Shown here: piece after piece, positions 34,957 through 44,162 of the stretch
How positions within the stretch are numbered: the first letter of the stretch is position 1
Layout: each line of letters begins with the position of its first letter
From: Shouchella rhizosphaerae
Lineage (GTDB): Bacteria; Bacillota; Bacilli; Bacillales; Bacillaceae_D
Length of the DNA stretch: 64,000 nt
Direction of reading: 5' to 3'
Assembly: GCF_900142675.1 (NCBI RefSeq)
Contig: NZ_FRBS01000009.1
Location: forward strand, 1 to 64,000
Made by a program: the position numbers and the translations under genes
The notes under the pieces: model-generated
Databases searched by the model: none
What the model was told of the DNA's origin: nothing
The model's input: only the letters and a program-made list of their open reading frames with translations

Positions 34957-35111
34957 ATGTAGCCAAATTCCCGCTAGAACAAGCGCTGTTTTGCCCTTTT
35001 CGATAACAAACCGTTCCCCCGAATGAAACAGGTGCATATTTTAAAATTGTGGAGAACCTATGAAATCGATTGACGGCAATTCTCCATTCCTTTATTATGA
35101 GTCTTGTATGA

Positions 35112-35255
35112 ATTTCATACACCAAAGCGCCAGGACTGGCATGACGCCAGTTGACGAGGAGAGGGCTAATCGAACTTTCGGCGGGTTCCCTCCGGCTGCG
35201 TGTGACAGCCGCAAGCTTTTGTCAAAACAATGGGGTGACCTGTTGCACAAAAACA
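35112..35255 (+). ncRNA. glmS ribozyme (glucosamine-6-phosphate activated)
   Basis: The conserved core is present: AAAGCGCCAGGACTGGC (cleavage between A35126 and G35127), GACGAGGAGAGGG, TAATCGAACTTTCGGCGG, CCTCCGGCTG, GCCGCAAGCTTTTG and a closing helix near AATGGGGTGACCTGTT. Glucosamine-6-phosphate acts as the cofactor for self-cleavage, which lowers glmS mRNA stability. A further hairpin, AGTGGGGGCA / TGCTCCCACT (about 35280-35319), lies between ribozyme and start codon. Confidence 0.95.
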
Positions 35256-35339
35256 AAAGCAGCACGCAACAAATTCAAAGAGTGGGGGCACGTCTGCCCC
35301 TGCAGGTCGATGCTCCCACTACGGGAGGATACGAAAAAT

Positions 35340-37142
35340 ATGTGTGGAATTGTTGGGTACATCGGAAATGAGGATGCAAAGGAAATCTTGCTAAGTGGTC
35401 TGGAAAAACTGGAATACCGCGGCTATGACTCCGCTGGCATTGCAGTCCGGACAGAAAGCGATACCGAGGTGTTTAAGGAAAAGGGCCGAATCGCCACATT
35501 GCGCAAGGCTGTTGATGAAAATGTCCACTCAACAGTCGGAATCGGGCATACGCGCTGGGCGACTCATGGCGTCCCAAGCCAATTAAACGCACACCCTCAT
35601 CAAAGCGCCACAGAACGGTATACGCTCGTACACAATGGTGTCATTGAAAACTACGAGCAAATTAAGCGCGATTATTTAGCCGATGTACAGCTAAAAAGCG
35701 ATACGGACACGGAGGTAATTGTTCAGTTTATTGAACAATTGGCTGGGGAAGGACTTACAACGGAAGAAGCTGTCAGCAAAGCGCTCTCGCTTATGAAGGG
35801 CTCTTATGCGATTGCTCTTCTTGATAAGGACGACCCAGACACGATTTTTGTCGGAAAAAACAAGAGCCCGCTTTTAGTTGGTGTTGGCGAAAATGCGAAT
35901 GTGGTTGCCTCAGACGCAATGGCGATGCTTACCGTCACTGATCAGTTTATTGAAATCATGGATGAAGAGCTCGTGATAGTCAGACGCGATCGCATTGAAA
36001 TCAAAACATTGGCCGGTGATGTGCAAGAGCGCAAGCCTTACACAGCCGAGCTTGATGTAAGCGACATTGAAAAAGGCACATACGCCCACTTTATGCTAAA
36101 AGAGATTGATGAACAACCATTCGTCATTCGCAACATCATCCAAAAGTACCAACACGAAGATGGCAGCACGCGCCTCGATGAAGACATCCGCGCAGCAATG
36201 AAAGATAGCGACCGGATTTACATTGTTGCAGCAGGAACAAGCTACCATGCTGGCCTAGTTGGAAAACAGCTGCTCGAACGTGTTTCCGGCAAACCGACAG
36301 AAGTGCATATTGCGAGTGAATTTTTGTACAATATGCCGCTCTTATCTGAAAAACCACTCTTTGTCTTTATTTCACAAAGCGGCGAAACGGCTGATTCCCG
36401 CGGCGTGCTTGTGAATGTCAAAAAACAAGGCCACCGCACGCTTACGATTACAAATGTGCCAGGATCGACGCTTTCCCGTGAAGCCGATTATACGCTGCAC
36501 ACGTTTGCAGGGCCAGAAATAGCTGTTGCTTCTACGAAAGCATACACAGCACAAATTGCTGTTCTCGCCTTGCTTGCCGTTGATGTAGCCAACGCAGCAG
36601 GAAAAACGCTTGATTTTGACTTGCTGCAAGAGCTAGCCATTGCTGCCAATGCAATGGAGTCGCTCTGCAACCAAAAAGACGAAATGGAACAAATTGCCCG
36701 CGATTACTTATCCGTAACACGCAATGCATTTTTTATAGGCCGCACAGCTGATTACTTCGTGGCCCTTGAAGGCGCATTGAAGCTAAAAGAGATTTCGTAT
36801 ATTCAAGCAGAAGGATTTGCCGGCGGCGAACTGAAGCATGGCACCATCGCGCTTATTGAAGACGGAACGCCTGTCATTGCCCTCGCTACGCAAGAGCATG
36901 TCAACTTAAGCATTCGCGGCAATGTGCAAGAAGTCGCAAGCCGAGGCGCAGCCACTGCGATCATTTCGATGGAAGGTTTGGACCAAGAAGGCGATGCGGT
37001 CGTCTTGCCGCGCGTACACGAATTGCTGACGCCACTTGTTTCGGTCATTCCGACACAGCTGATTGCCTACTATGCCGCGCTGCACAGAGGCTGTGACGTT
37101 GACAAACCGCGGAACTTAGCGAAGAGCGTGACGGTGGAGTAA
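35340..37142 (+). CDS. glmS: Glutamine-fructose-6-phosphate aminotransferase GlmS
   Basis: A 600-residue enzyme making glucosamine-6-phosphate from fructose-6-phosphate and glutamine, the entry to cell-wall amino sugars. It starts MCGIVGYIG, so Cys2 becomes the N-terminal nucleophile after Met removal. The glutaminase domain (about 1-240, [11 protein letters not shown]) is followed by two SIS isomerase domains ([23 protein letters not shown]) and ends in [19 protein letters not shown] sits 11 nt before ATG 35340; upstream in-frame codons overlap the ribozyme and are not used. It is regulated by the glmS ribozyme. Confidence 0.97.
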   Translation: MCGIVGYIGNEDAKEILLSGLEKLEYRGYDSAGIAVRTESDTEVFKEKGRIATLRKAVDENVHSTVGIGHTRWATHGVPSQLNAHPHQSATERYTLVHNGVIENYEQIKRDYLADVQLKSDTDTEVIVQFIEQLAGEGLTTEEAVSKALSLMKGSYAIALLDKDDPDTIFVGKNKSPLLVGVGENANVVASDAMAMLTVTDQFIEIMDEELVIVRRDRIEIKTLAGDVQERKPYTAELDVSDIEKGTYAHFMLKEIDEQPFVIRNIIQKYQHEDGSTRLDEDIRAAMKDSDRIYIVAAGTSYHAGLVGKQLLERVSGKPTEVHIASEFLYNMPLLSEKPLFVFISQSGETADSRGVLVNVKKQGHRTLTITNVPGSTLSREADYTLHTFAGPEIAVASTKAYTAQIAVLALLAVDVANAAGKTLDFDLLQELAIAANAMESLCNQKDEMEQIARDYLSVTRNAFFIGRTADYFVALEGALKLKEISYIQAEGFAGGELKHGTIALIEDGTPVIALATQEHVNLSIRGNVQEVASRGAATAIISMEGLDQEGDAVVLPRVHELLTPLVSVIPTQLIAYYAALHRGCDVDKPRNLAKSVTVE

Positions 37143-37195
37143 GGTTGTAGTTATCCTGAATGAGAAATCCGGCTTTTAAAAAAGTCATGAAGGTT

Positions 37196-37232
37196 CACCC
37201 CTTTGGTTGTCTTAGCCAAAGGGGTGTTTTTT
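37196..37232 (+). terminator. Rho-independent terminator after glmS
   Basis: CACCCCTTTGG / CCAAAGGGGTG stem plus T run. Confidence 0.95.
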
Positions 37233-37386
37233 GTAGGCGAACAAAGAACCGTTGTTTTCTAATTGTAATCGAATTTTTCCGATCCCTAGACATGTACAAA
37301 GGAGATGTTTTTAAGTCAATATCTTACAAGAGCGCTTTACCCAAATGTGCTACACTCAGTATTAGAAATGAAAAGGAGGTTGTTCG

Positions 37387-38211
37387 GTGGGACGAGAAGA
37401 AAGAACGGTACGTTTTGATCATGATTTACAAATAGAAGCCTATCGGTTTGAAGGAATCATGCAAAAGTTTCCGAACCACTTCCATGAATATTATGTAATT
37501 GGCTATATAGAGAGTGGACAAAGACGGTTATCTTGTAAGAACAGCGACTATCTAATAGGTACAGGTGATGTTATCTTTTTTAACCCTCTGGACAATCATG
37601 CCTGTGAATCCGTTGACAACCAAACACTTGATTATCGCTGTTTGAATATTAAGCCTGAAATCATGCGAAAAGTCACAAAAGAGATTACAGGGCAAGATTA
37701 TCTTCCTTCCTTTTCTTCTCCGGTTGCTTATCGGAGTGGACAAGCTCAATTATTGCATCATCTTCACCAGATGATTATGGATGAAGTTATAGATTTGGAG
37801 AAAGAAGAAACGTTTTATTTCTTGATTCAGCAACTTATTGAAGAATATACCGAAGCGAACACAGATACTGAATCGATAGCGATTAAGCAAGAAATTGAAC
37901 AGGTCTGTCGTTACCTAGAAGTCCATTATGCAGAACAAATTACGTTAGACCATTTAGCAAAAATAGCGAACATGAACAAATATTCTTTGTTACGCTCATT
38001 TACGCGAATTCGAGGGATTACCCCGTATCGTTACTTACAAACCGTACGTATTAGTGAAGCAAAGAAACGGTTGGAAAAGGGTTTAAAACCACTTGATGCA
38101 GCAATCGAGACAGGTTTTGTAGACCAAAGTCACTTTAGTAAGTTTTTTATGGATTTTATTGGATTAACACCTGGGCAATACAGGGATATTTTTATCCAGA
38201 ATCGTAAATAG
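37387..38211 (+). CDS. AraC-family transcriptional regulator with cupin sensor
   Basis: A 274-residue regulator. An N-terminal cupin-like ligand domain (about 20-110: PNHFHEYYVIGYIESG, then GDVIFFNPLDNHAC) precedes two AraC helix-turn-helix units (ITLDHLAKIANMNKYSLLRSF, and LDAAIETGFVDQSHFSKFF). The GTG start follows AAAGGAGG at 6 nt. A proline dehydrogenase-like gene starts 50 nt downstream and is the probable target; the effector is unknown (possibly an amino acid). Confidence 0.88.
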   Translation: MGREERTVRFDHDLQIEAYRFEGIMQKFPNHFHEYYVIGYIESGQRRLSCKNSDYLIGTGDVIFFNPLDNHACESVDNQTLDYRCLNIKPEIMRKVTKEITGQDYLPSFSSPVAYRSGQAQLLHHLHQMIMDEVIDLEKEETFYFLIQQLIEEYTEANTDTESIAIKQEIEQVCRYLEVHYAEQITLDHLAKIANMNKYSLLRSFTRIRGITPYRYLQTVRISEAKKRLEKGLKPLDAAIETGFVDQSHFSKFFMDFIGLTPGQYRDIFIQNRK

Positions 38212-38261
38212 CTTCCGTATGGACGTTTTCATTCTAAATCAAATGTGGATGTGATGATCTT

Positions 38262-39209
38262 ATGATTAATGAAGAAGCTCGCTTTTCTAAAGCTTTAAAA
38301 TCGATTGCTAGAAATCATGAACTCAAAGCATATATTCAAAATTCCAAAGAGCTTTTCCCGATTTTAATGAAAGGTGCGAACCGATTTGTGGCTGGGGAGA
38401 CACGCAGGGAAGGGATAGAACGTGTTATAAAGCTATATAACAAAGGATACCAGGTTTCACTAGAATTTATTGGCGAAAATACAACTTCTGAAGAAGAATG
38501 CATGGATGCCAAAAATGAATTCATAGAACTAATCAAAGACCTCGGGCATAAGCAAATGAAAGCTACCGTGTCATTTGATCTTTCCCATATTGGAATGATG
38601 ATTTCTGACTCAGTGGCATTTACGAATTTAGAAGAATTAGCAAAAGTAGCACATCAACATAATATTCAACTAATGATAAGTATGGAAGAATCGCAAAAAA
38701 CAGATACCATTTTATCACTATACAAACGGATAGCAAAGTCATTCTCAAGTGTTGGAATAACCTTACAAGTTCATTTGGAACGTTCATCGATGGACCTAAA
38801 CGATCTATTGAAGACTCCAGGTAGAATCCGTTTAGTAAAGGGCGCTTATCAAGAGCCTGAAGGCATCTATATTCCAAGATCGGAAGAATTAAATAAACGG
38901 TATATAGAATTTGTATCTATGTGTGTAGAGCGGAATCAACCATTATCTATTGCAACACATGATGAAAATCTATTGACGGAATTAAAAGCGAAAGGGCTTC
39001 TTTACAGGCCAAATGTTGAAGTAGAGATGTTGGATGGTGTACGACCTGACTTATTAAGATCTTTAAAAGAGGATGGCATTCAGGCTAAAGTGTATGTAAC
39101 ATATGGTAGCGAGTGGTATTTGTATGTCGTTCATCGTATTGCTGAATACCCTCCAAATATTTATACGTTCCTTTCAGATGTGATTGGACAACATACTGCC
39201 GGGGAATAG
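38262..39209 (+). CDS. Proline dehydrogenase family protein
   Basis: A 315-residue FAD-linked TIM-barrel enzyme of the PRODH family, oxidising proline to pyrroline-5-carboxylate. Motifs seen: KGANRFVAGET, GRIRLVKGAYQEP, SIATHDENL, EMLDGVRPDLL, KVYVTYGSEWYLYVVHRI. In canonical PutB the end reads Y-x-RR; here VVHRI keeps one of the two arginines, so substrate specificity could differ. No pyrroline-5-carboxylate dehydrogenase is adjacent. Likely co-transcribed with the upstream AraC regulator. Confidence 0.85.
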   Translation: MINEEARFSKALKSIARNHELKAYIQNSKELFPILMKGANRFVAGETRREGIERVIKLYNKGYQVSLEFIGENTTSEEECMDAKNEFIELIKDLGHKQMKATVSFDLSHIGMMISDSVAFTNLEELAKVAHQHNIQLMISMEESQKTDTILSLYKRIAKSFSSVGITLQVHLERSSMDLNDLLKTPGRIRLVKGAYQEPEGIYIPRSEELNKRYIEFVSMCVERNQPLSIATHDENLLTELKAKGLLYRPNVEVEMLDGVRPDLLRSLKEDGIQAKVYVTYGSEWYLYVVHRIAEYPPNIYTFLSDVIGQHTAGE

Positions 39210-39413
39210 GGATATATTTCCAATAACTTGATGATTATGGGTAAAAAATCCTCGGGCAACAGCAAGGGAGACCTATCTAAAAGTTGAACGTGAGTATCCC
39301 AACCATATAAATACGAAATAGGAATACTACTTCTCTACAAATGCTATGTACTATGAACAACACATTGCCGAAAAAATAGAAGCAGCATATAGCCGCTTCT
39401 ATTCGTTACTTCG
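39210..39413. other. Degenerate region containing a kinase-gene fragment copy
   Basis: Segment 39268-39314 resembles the coding sequence of the downstream kinase gene at 40801-40849 (GAGACCTATC ... AAAGTTGAAC ... GAGTATCCCAACCAT), with indels that destroy the frame. The terminator of the small membrane protein gene is at 39377-39401. Confidence 0.5.
39377..39401 (-). terminator. Terminator of the small membrane protein gene
   Basis: Minus strand GAAGCGGC-TATAT-GCTGCTTC hairpin followed by TATTTTTT, 13 nt beyond the stop. Confidence 0.75.
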
Positions 39414-39524
39414 TTAATTCGATTCCTTTTTCTTAGCTCCTTTATAAATAGTTAAAACAATGATGACCATAATTAAAGGAACCGCTATGAACGTACCAAA
39501 CAACATCATTGTATTCCAAGGCAT
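39414..39524 (-). CDS. Small single-span membrane protein
   Basis: A 36-residue ORF: MPWNTMMLFGTFIAVPLI, then MVIIVLTIYKGAKKKESN. One transmembrane helix (about 7-27) and a lysine-rich tail predict insertion with a basic cytoplasmic end. An AAAGGAG ribosome site is 8 nt upstream and an intrinsic terminator follows, so it looks like a genuine independent gene despite its size. I do not recognise the family; small regulators or subunits of membrane complexes have this form. Confidence 0.65.
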   Translation of the reverse strand: MPWNTMMLFGTFIAVPLIMVIIVLTIYKGAKKKESN

Positions 39525-39953
39525 TTAGTTAGCTCCTTTCCCATTCGTATTAATGCAATTAAGTCCAAGTGTTCGTTGTAACATCGTAAGCACCACCTGA
39601 CTTTGTAAGGACAGAAGCTCTCGTCCACATTGTTGCTAAGATAGAATTGTATCTCTGTCTAGAAAAAGAAGATAACGTTAGTAGTTAAGCATTCCTTTTT
39701 AGGATATCATGGAATTCCTGTAATACAATAGGCTTGCTGAATGTGTTAATGTGATTATACAGGAATCCTCTATGGAGAACTTATGAAGTTTGATTCGCAT
39801 AACATCCAATTGAGGAGAGGTTCCCCATCTCTATGTTTCAGTTTCTACAGCCCAGCCCCCCTTCCTTTTAATCGGGACGCGTTTTCGCTAACTAGGCATA
39901 AAGCATAGAATGGCATAATTTAGAGCGATGACTCATGTGAAAAGGTGAGAGTT
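39525..39953. other. Intergenic region with long-range inverted repeat
   Basis: About 430 bp without a credible ORF. ATTCCTGTA (39714-39722) and TACAGGAAT (39758-39766) form a 9-bp inverted repeat 35 bp apart. Possible promoter elements for the divergent small protein gene and the kinase gene were not resolved. Confidence 0.45.
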
Positions 39954-41249
39954 ATGGGTAGCCATTGGGTATATAAGCTTATTGTATATTCGAAACTTAA
40001 GAATAAATTAATGCTTACTTATGACAAAAATGAATTCTCCCTACCTTCTTACCAACCTGAATTGGCTCATGTGGCAATAGTAGGACATATAAATGAATTT
40101 GTAAAAGAGCATTTTCAGCTGAAAACGACTGTACTAAGGTGCTGTCGTCAACTCGAGAATATACGAATATATGAAGTAGAGATTCTGGAAGAAGAAAGCG
40201 TCCAATTTGCTAATCACGTATGGCTAACTTTATCACAACCTAGTGATTTTAAAAAATTGAATAGTGATGACCAAACGATACTGAAAAGTTGGATAGACAC
40301 TCAAAGGTCAGCTGGCATTCCATGGTTTCATGTAGGATGGAGAAACCAAATGGAGAGATGGGCAGCCAATGTTTTGTCAAACAGTTCTTTAACATTTGCA
40401 CAAATTAGAAGCTGGGAAAGGTCGGCTTTGTTTCGAATCATTTCAGATACACAGAACTACTATTTTAAAGCAGTACCGGATGTATTTAATCATGAACCTT
40501 TATTGAGCGATTACTTATTTCAACATTATCCTTTGTACGTACCTGAAATTGTACAAGTCGAACCGAACAAAAACTGGTATATCATGCGAGAAATACAAGG
40601 TTCTTTACTTGGCCAGACCGGAAAAATCGCTTACTGGAGACAAGCGATTGAACAGTTAGCAGTTATGCAAAAGCAATCTACTCGACATATTGACGAATTG
40701 AAAAAACGAAATTGTCCAGTTAGGCCTGTAGCAAAGGTAATTAAATCGTATGTAAAGTGTTCATTCGATGATTTATATGAGAGCCATCATATTTCGAGTG
40801 AGACCTATCAAAAGTTGAACACGAGTATCCCAACCATCATAAATATATGCGACAAGATAGAAAAATCGAATATTCCACTCGCCTTAGAGCATGGTGACTT
40901 TTTTGGTGGAAATATAATGGTGCAAAACGGTCAACCGGTTATTTATGACTGGTCTGATTGTACGTTATCACACCCGTTTCTGAGTATAATGGTCATCCTA
41001 AAAGAAGTGGAACAGTTTTTTTCAGAAGAAGTTGCTCAGTCATTGTTAAATGATTATTTGGAAAAATGGAGTGGCTTTGATTCTAAGCCCCATCTCATTG
41101 AGGAATATAATTGGCTGAAGGTCATTGCTCCTGTTTATTATCTAACGATTTATCAAACGTTTATCTTTCCTGCTTTTAATGACAATTGGGATAAACAACA
41201 AATAATAGAGGGTTACATCACGGAGTGGTTGACTATGCCAATGCTATAA
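39954..41249 (+). CDS. Aminoglycoside phosphotransferase-family protein with N-terminal extension
   Basis: A 431-residue protein. The C-terminal kinase domain (about 165-400) has LEHGDFFGGNIMVQNG (His313, Asp315, Asn320) and VIYDWSDCTLSHPF as catalytic and metal loops. The N-terminal ~135 residues (VYKLIVYSKLKNKLMLTYD ...) look like a degenerate Nudix-type or related alpha/beta module with no Nudix box, and are unusual for resistance APH enzymes. Substrate unknown. AAAGGTGAG precedes ATG 39954; a GTG at 39945 overlaps the RBS. A partial, broken copy of its central region lies upstream at 39268-39314. Confidence 0.72.
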   Translation: MGSHWVYKLIVYSKLKNKLMLTYDKNEFSLPSYQPELAHVAIVGHINEFVKEHFQLKTTVLRCCRQLENIRIYEVEILEEESVQFANHVWLTLSQPSDFKKLNSDDQTILKSWIDTQRSAGIPWFHVGWRNQMERWAANVLSNSSLTFAQIRSWERSALFRIISDTQNYYFKAVPDVFNHEPLLSDYLFQHYPLYVPEIVQVEPNKNWYIMREIQGSLLGQTGKIAYWRQAIEQLAVMQKQSTRHIDELKKRNCPVRPVAKVIKSYVKCSFDDLYESHHISSETYQKLNTSIPTIINICDKIEKSNIPLALEHGDFFGGNIMVQNGQPVIYDWSDCTLSHPFLSIMVILKEVEQFFSEEVAQSLLNDYLEKWSGFDSKPHLIEEYNWLKVIAPVYYLTIYQTFIFPAFNDNWDKQQIIEGYITEWLTMPML

Positions 41250-41446
41250 ACTCTCTTTTTCAAGCTGTAGAGACTAGTGTCTACCTTGCAGTCTTTGTTC
41301 ATTGCTTCTTGTCGCCTAGTTCCATTATAGCTTGAGTATGAACATGGCTACGTATATGCCACAATTTTTAACAACAACTGTTATATAAAGTTGATAGACT
41401 TTACGTTAAATCGTCTGTAGATTGGAGATAGAAGGGGACGGAAGAA

Positions 41447-41884
41447 ATGATTGGTATCAATATACGTGTTTTACGTAAAAAGCATAAACTGAGTCAGGAA
41501 CAATTGGCTGAAAAGGTAAATGTCTCACGACAGACTGTAGCAAAGTGGGAAAGCGAAGAAGCTTTTCCAGATATTTTTAAATGCAAGATGCTTAGTGATA
41601 TATTTCAAGTAACGATTGATCAATTATCCCGAGATATGAGTGAAGAAGAAGCAAACCAGCTTCGTCCTAAGGGAAAGCAGTTTTTTGGTGTTGTGAAGGT
41701 GGGAGAACGGGGACAAATGGTGATTCCGAAACAGGCACGAGAAATGTATCAAATTCATGCAGGAGACAAACTGGTTGTCTTGGGAGAAGATGCGACAAAG
41801 GGAATCGCTATTTTGAAAAGTGAAGGCTTTCTGGAATTTGCCGACATGATTCGAAAGGCTGAACTGAAGGGTGAAACGGAATGA
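41447..41884 (+). CDS. XRE-AbrB fusion transcriptional regulator
   Basis: A 145-residue regulator with an N-terminal XRE helix-turn-helix (IRVLRKKHKLSQEQLAEKVN ... VSRQTVAKWESEEAFPD, about 5-62) and a C-terminal SpoVT/AbrB-like swapped-hairpin domain (VVKVGERGQMVIPKQAREMYQ, then GDKLVVLGEDA, about 82-130). Two DNA-binding modules in one chain suggest cooperative operator binding. Its stop overlaps the glycosyltransferase start by 4 nt (ATGA), so the two are coupled and it probably controls that gene. Confidence 0.88.
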   Translation: MIGINIRVLRKKHKLSQEQLAEKVNVSRQTVAKWESEEAFPDIFKCKMLSDIFQVTIDQLSRDMSEEEANQLRPKGKQFFGVVKVGERGQMVIPKQAREMYQIHAGDKLVVLGEDATKGIAILKSEGFLEFADMIRKAELKGETE

Positions 41885-43053
41885 GTAAAATCGTTTTTTT
41901 CTCGATACCAGCACATGGCCACACGAACCCCACTATTCCGGTGGTAAGCGAATTAGTAAATAAAGGGCACCAAGTTTGGTATTATTCTTTTTTAGAGTTT
42001 CAACATAAAATAAAAGAAGCTGGCGCTATATTTATTGCTTGTGATAATTTTTTACCTCAAGTTTCACAAAAAGAGCTGGATAGTAAAGTAGGTAAAGACT
42101 TTGCAGCATTGATTGAAATGACAGCCGAGACAACAATGGCCTTGGATCAAAAGGTTTGTAAAGAATTAAAAGAAATTCAACCAGACTGTATTGTGTACGA
42201 CTCGATGTGCATGTGGGGGAAATTATTTGCTGAAAAACTAGGAATACCCTCTATTTGTTCGACTACTTCGTTTGCTTTTAATCAACATACAGCAAAATTG
42301 ATGAAGAGGAGCTTCATAGAAATCTGGAGAATGATTGTAGGCATGCGAAGGGTAAACAAAAAGATTAAGCAATTAAACGATCACGGTTATCGAGTAAAGA
42401 ATGTAGTGTCCTTAATTCAAAATGATAATGAAACGGACACCATTGTGTACACGTCGAAGGATTTTCAGCCTCTGGCGGATACTTTTTCAGAACGCTATAC
42501 GTTTGTCGGACCATCCATAAGGCAAACGGAGCCACTACAGGATGGTATAAGAGGGAGAAAAACAATCTATATCTCCCTTGGAACGGTACTCAATCAAAAT
42601 CAAGATTTTTACGAAAACTGCCTTGTTGCATTTGCAAACGCGGATTATGATGTGGTGATGTCTGTTGGTGATAAAACGGATATTTCGTCTCTTGGTCGTA
42701 TACCTGAAAACTTCACAGTAAAAAACGTGGTGGAGCAGATCTCTGTATTACAGGAAGCAGATGTATTTATTACCCATTGTGGAATGAATAGCACAAGTGA
42801 GGGCCTCTATTTTGGCGTTCCATTGATTTTATTTCCACAGCATGGCGAACAAAGAATGGTCGCTGATCGGGTTGCAGAGCTAGGCGCAGGATTTAAACTT
42901 AACTCTAATAAGCCAAAGCATTTAGCGGCAGCAGTAGCTGAAGTGCTTGTGAATCCTACCTATAAAAAAGAAGCACAGAAATTGGCAAAAAGCTTTCGGG
43001 AGGCAGGCGGTGCTGCCAAAGCAGCCAGTGTGATTCTGAGTAAAATTAGCTAG
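41881..43053 (+). CDS. MGT/YjiC-like UDP-glycosyltransferase (GT1)
   Basis: A 390-residue GT-B glycosyltransferase of the macrolide-glycosyltransferase type. The N-terminal acceptor domain opens with IVFFSIPAHGHTNPTIPV (catalytic His13 in HGH). The C-terminal domain binds nucleotide sugar through FITHCGMNSTSEGLYFGVPLILFPQHGEQ. Family members glucosylate macrolides, flavonoids or other hydrophobic acceptors, often as detoxification. Coupling to a drug-type regulator and proximity to APH-like and Bce genes suggest a resistance role; this is inference. Confidence 0.88.
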   Translation: MSKIVFFSIPAHGHTNPTIPVVSELVNKGHQVWYYSFLEFQHKIKEAGAIFIACDNFLPQVSQKELDSKVGKDFAALIEMTAETTMALDQKVCKELKEIQPDCIVYDSMCMWGKLFAEKLGIPSICSTTSFAFNQHTAKLMKRSFIEIWRMIVGMRRVNKKIKQLNDHGYRVKNVVSLIQNDNETDTIVYTSKDFQPLADTFSERYTFVGPSIRQTEPLQDGIRGRKTIYISLGTVLNQNQDFYENCLVAFANADYDVVMSVGDKTDISSLGRIPENFTVKNVVEQISVLQEADVFITHCGMNSTSEGLYFGVPLILFPQHGEQRMVADRVAELGAGFKLNSNKPKHLAAAVAEVLVNPTYKKEAQKLAKSFREAGGAAKAASVILSKIS

Positions 43054-43060
43054 AAATCTA

Positions 43061-43207
43061 ATGGAAAATCAAAGTACTGGGTTTATATTAAGTGAAATCA
43101 ATATCGCTGTCCACATTCGTAAAGTGTTTGGTCAAAATGCCGAACGCTTTATTTATTTTTATGAAGGACAAGGCGTTAATGTTTTTCCACTGAAATTACA
43201 AGACTAG
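43061..43207 (+). CDS. Hypothetical 48-residue protein
   Basis: Open frame ATG 43061 to TAG 43205-43207 reading MENQSTGFILSEINIAVHI, then RKVFGQNAERFIYFYEG. It has a protein-like composition and starts 8 nt after the glycosyltransferase stop, but no strong Shine-Dalgarno is visible. I recognise no family; it may be a fragment of a longer gene. Confidence 0.35.
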   Translation: MENQSTGFILSEINIAVHIRKVFGQNAERFIYFYEGQGVNVFPLKLQD

Positions 43208-43273
43208 ATTTTCTGTGTATCGATCCTGCCCCCATACGTTGTAAGTCAGGGCACCGCAATGAAAGCTAGGTCC

Positions 43274-43319
43274 CTTACACCATCTGTAAGTATTTTTCTG
43301 ATTTTAGGCTGGTTATAAT
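43274..43319 (+). promoter_or_regulatory. Bce-type promoter with response-regulator dyad
   Basis: CTTACA-CCATC-TGTAAG dyad (43274-43290) stands 23 bp before a consensus TATAAT (43314-43319), while no good -35 box is present. This is the layout of BceR-activated promoters, whose sites are TTACA/TGTAA inverted repeats. It drives the downstream ABC genes. Confidence 0.68.
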
Positions 43320-43382
43320 GTGTATAGCTTCATCGATCGATGATCATTCCGGAAAATGAGAATCAAAGAGGGAGAGTTATAC

Positions 43383-44162
43383 ATGAGCAGCCAAGGGAAA
43401 TTATTAGAGGTGCAAGACTTACAAAAACACTACGGAAAGAAAAACAATAGAACGAAAGCTTTAAACGGTGTTCGGTTTGATATTCTTCCTGGAGAATTTT
43501 TAGGAATCATGGGGCCGAGTGGCTCTGGCAAGACGACGTTGTTAAACTGCATTGCGACCATTATCAAACCGACATCGGGGCGCGTCCTTTTAAATGGGCA
43601 AAACATTAGCGCGTTTGACAGCAAGGATTTGGCAGCGTATCGCGGCAGTCGTATTGGCTATTTGTTTCAGGACTTTGAACTGCTGGATAATTTAACGGGG
43701 CAAGAGAACATATTATTGCCATTGTCCATCCATGGAATTGATTTTGCCAAAGCACAAGCGAAAATAAATGAGCTAGCAGGTTTTTTAGAAATAACCGACA
43801 TTCTTAACAAATTTCCCGCTCAGATGTCTGGAGGGCAAAAGCAAAGAGTCGCCGCTGCCCGTTGCTTGATTTCTGACCCTGATATTGTGCTTGCTGATGA
43901 ACCGACAGGGGCTTTGGACACACGCTCGGCAAAAACGTTAATGAACAAGTTGGAAGGGATTAACCAGAGTAGTGGAAGAACGATTTTAATGGTTAGCCAT
44001 GACCCGAATGCAGCAAGTTTCTGCTCAAGAATTCTATTTATTCAAGACGGTGTCATTTTTCATGAACTGCGTCGAAAACAGGATGAGTCACAAGAACGAT
44101 TTTATGAACGAATTTTACAGGTATTAGCTCAGCTTGGGGGAGGAAGCGCCAATGTTCTCTAG
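43383..44162 (+). CDS. BceA-like ABC transporter ATP-binding protein
   Basis: A 259-residue ATPase of the MacB/Bce type: Walker A GPSGSGKTT, Q-loop YLFQDFELLD, signature MSGGQKQRVAAARCL, Walker B IVLADEPTGALD and H-loop MVSHD. It pairs with the BceB-like permease, whose start overlaps its stop by 11 nt. An upstream ATG (43356) lacks support; AGAGGGAGAG precedes ATG 43383. Bce modules detect and counter cell-wall peptide antibiotics such as bacitracin by freeing their lipid targets (family knowledge); the actual peptide is unknown. Confidence 0.9.
   Translation: MSSQGKLLEVQDLQKHYGKKNNRTKALNGVRFDILPGEFLGIMGPSGSGKTTLLNCIATIIKPTSGRVLLNGQNISAFDSKDLAAYRGSRIGYLFQDFELLDNLTGQENILLPLSIHGIDFAKAQAKINELAGFLEITDILNKFPAQMSGGQKQRVAAARCLISDPDIVLADEPTGALDTRSAKTLMNKLEGINQSSGRTILMVSHDPNAASFCSRILFIQDGVIFHELRRKQDESQERFYERILQVLAQLGGGSANVL

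Noticed and set aside
35151-35339. Upstream in-frame extension of glmS (start near 35151)
   Set aside because: It overlaps the glmS ribozyme core, and the mature enzyme needs Cys right after the initiator Met, which fixes ATG 35340.
43383-44162. Lol/Mac-type exporter instead of Bce module
   Set aside because: The 721-residue partner with one large loop between helices 7 and 8 and the loop-less sensor kinase identify the Bce type.
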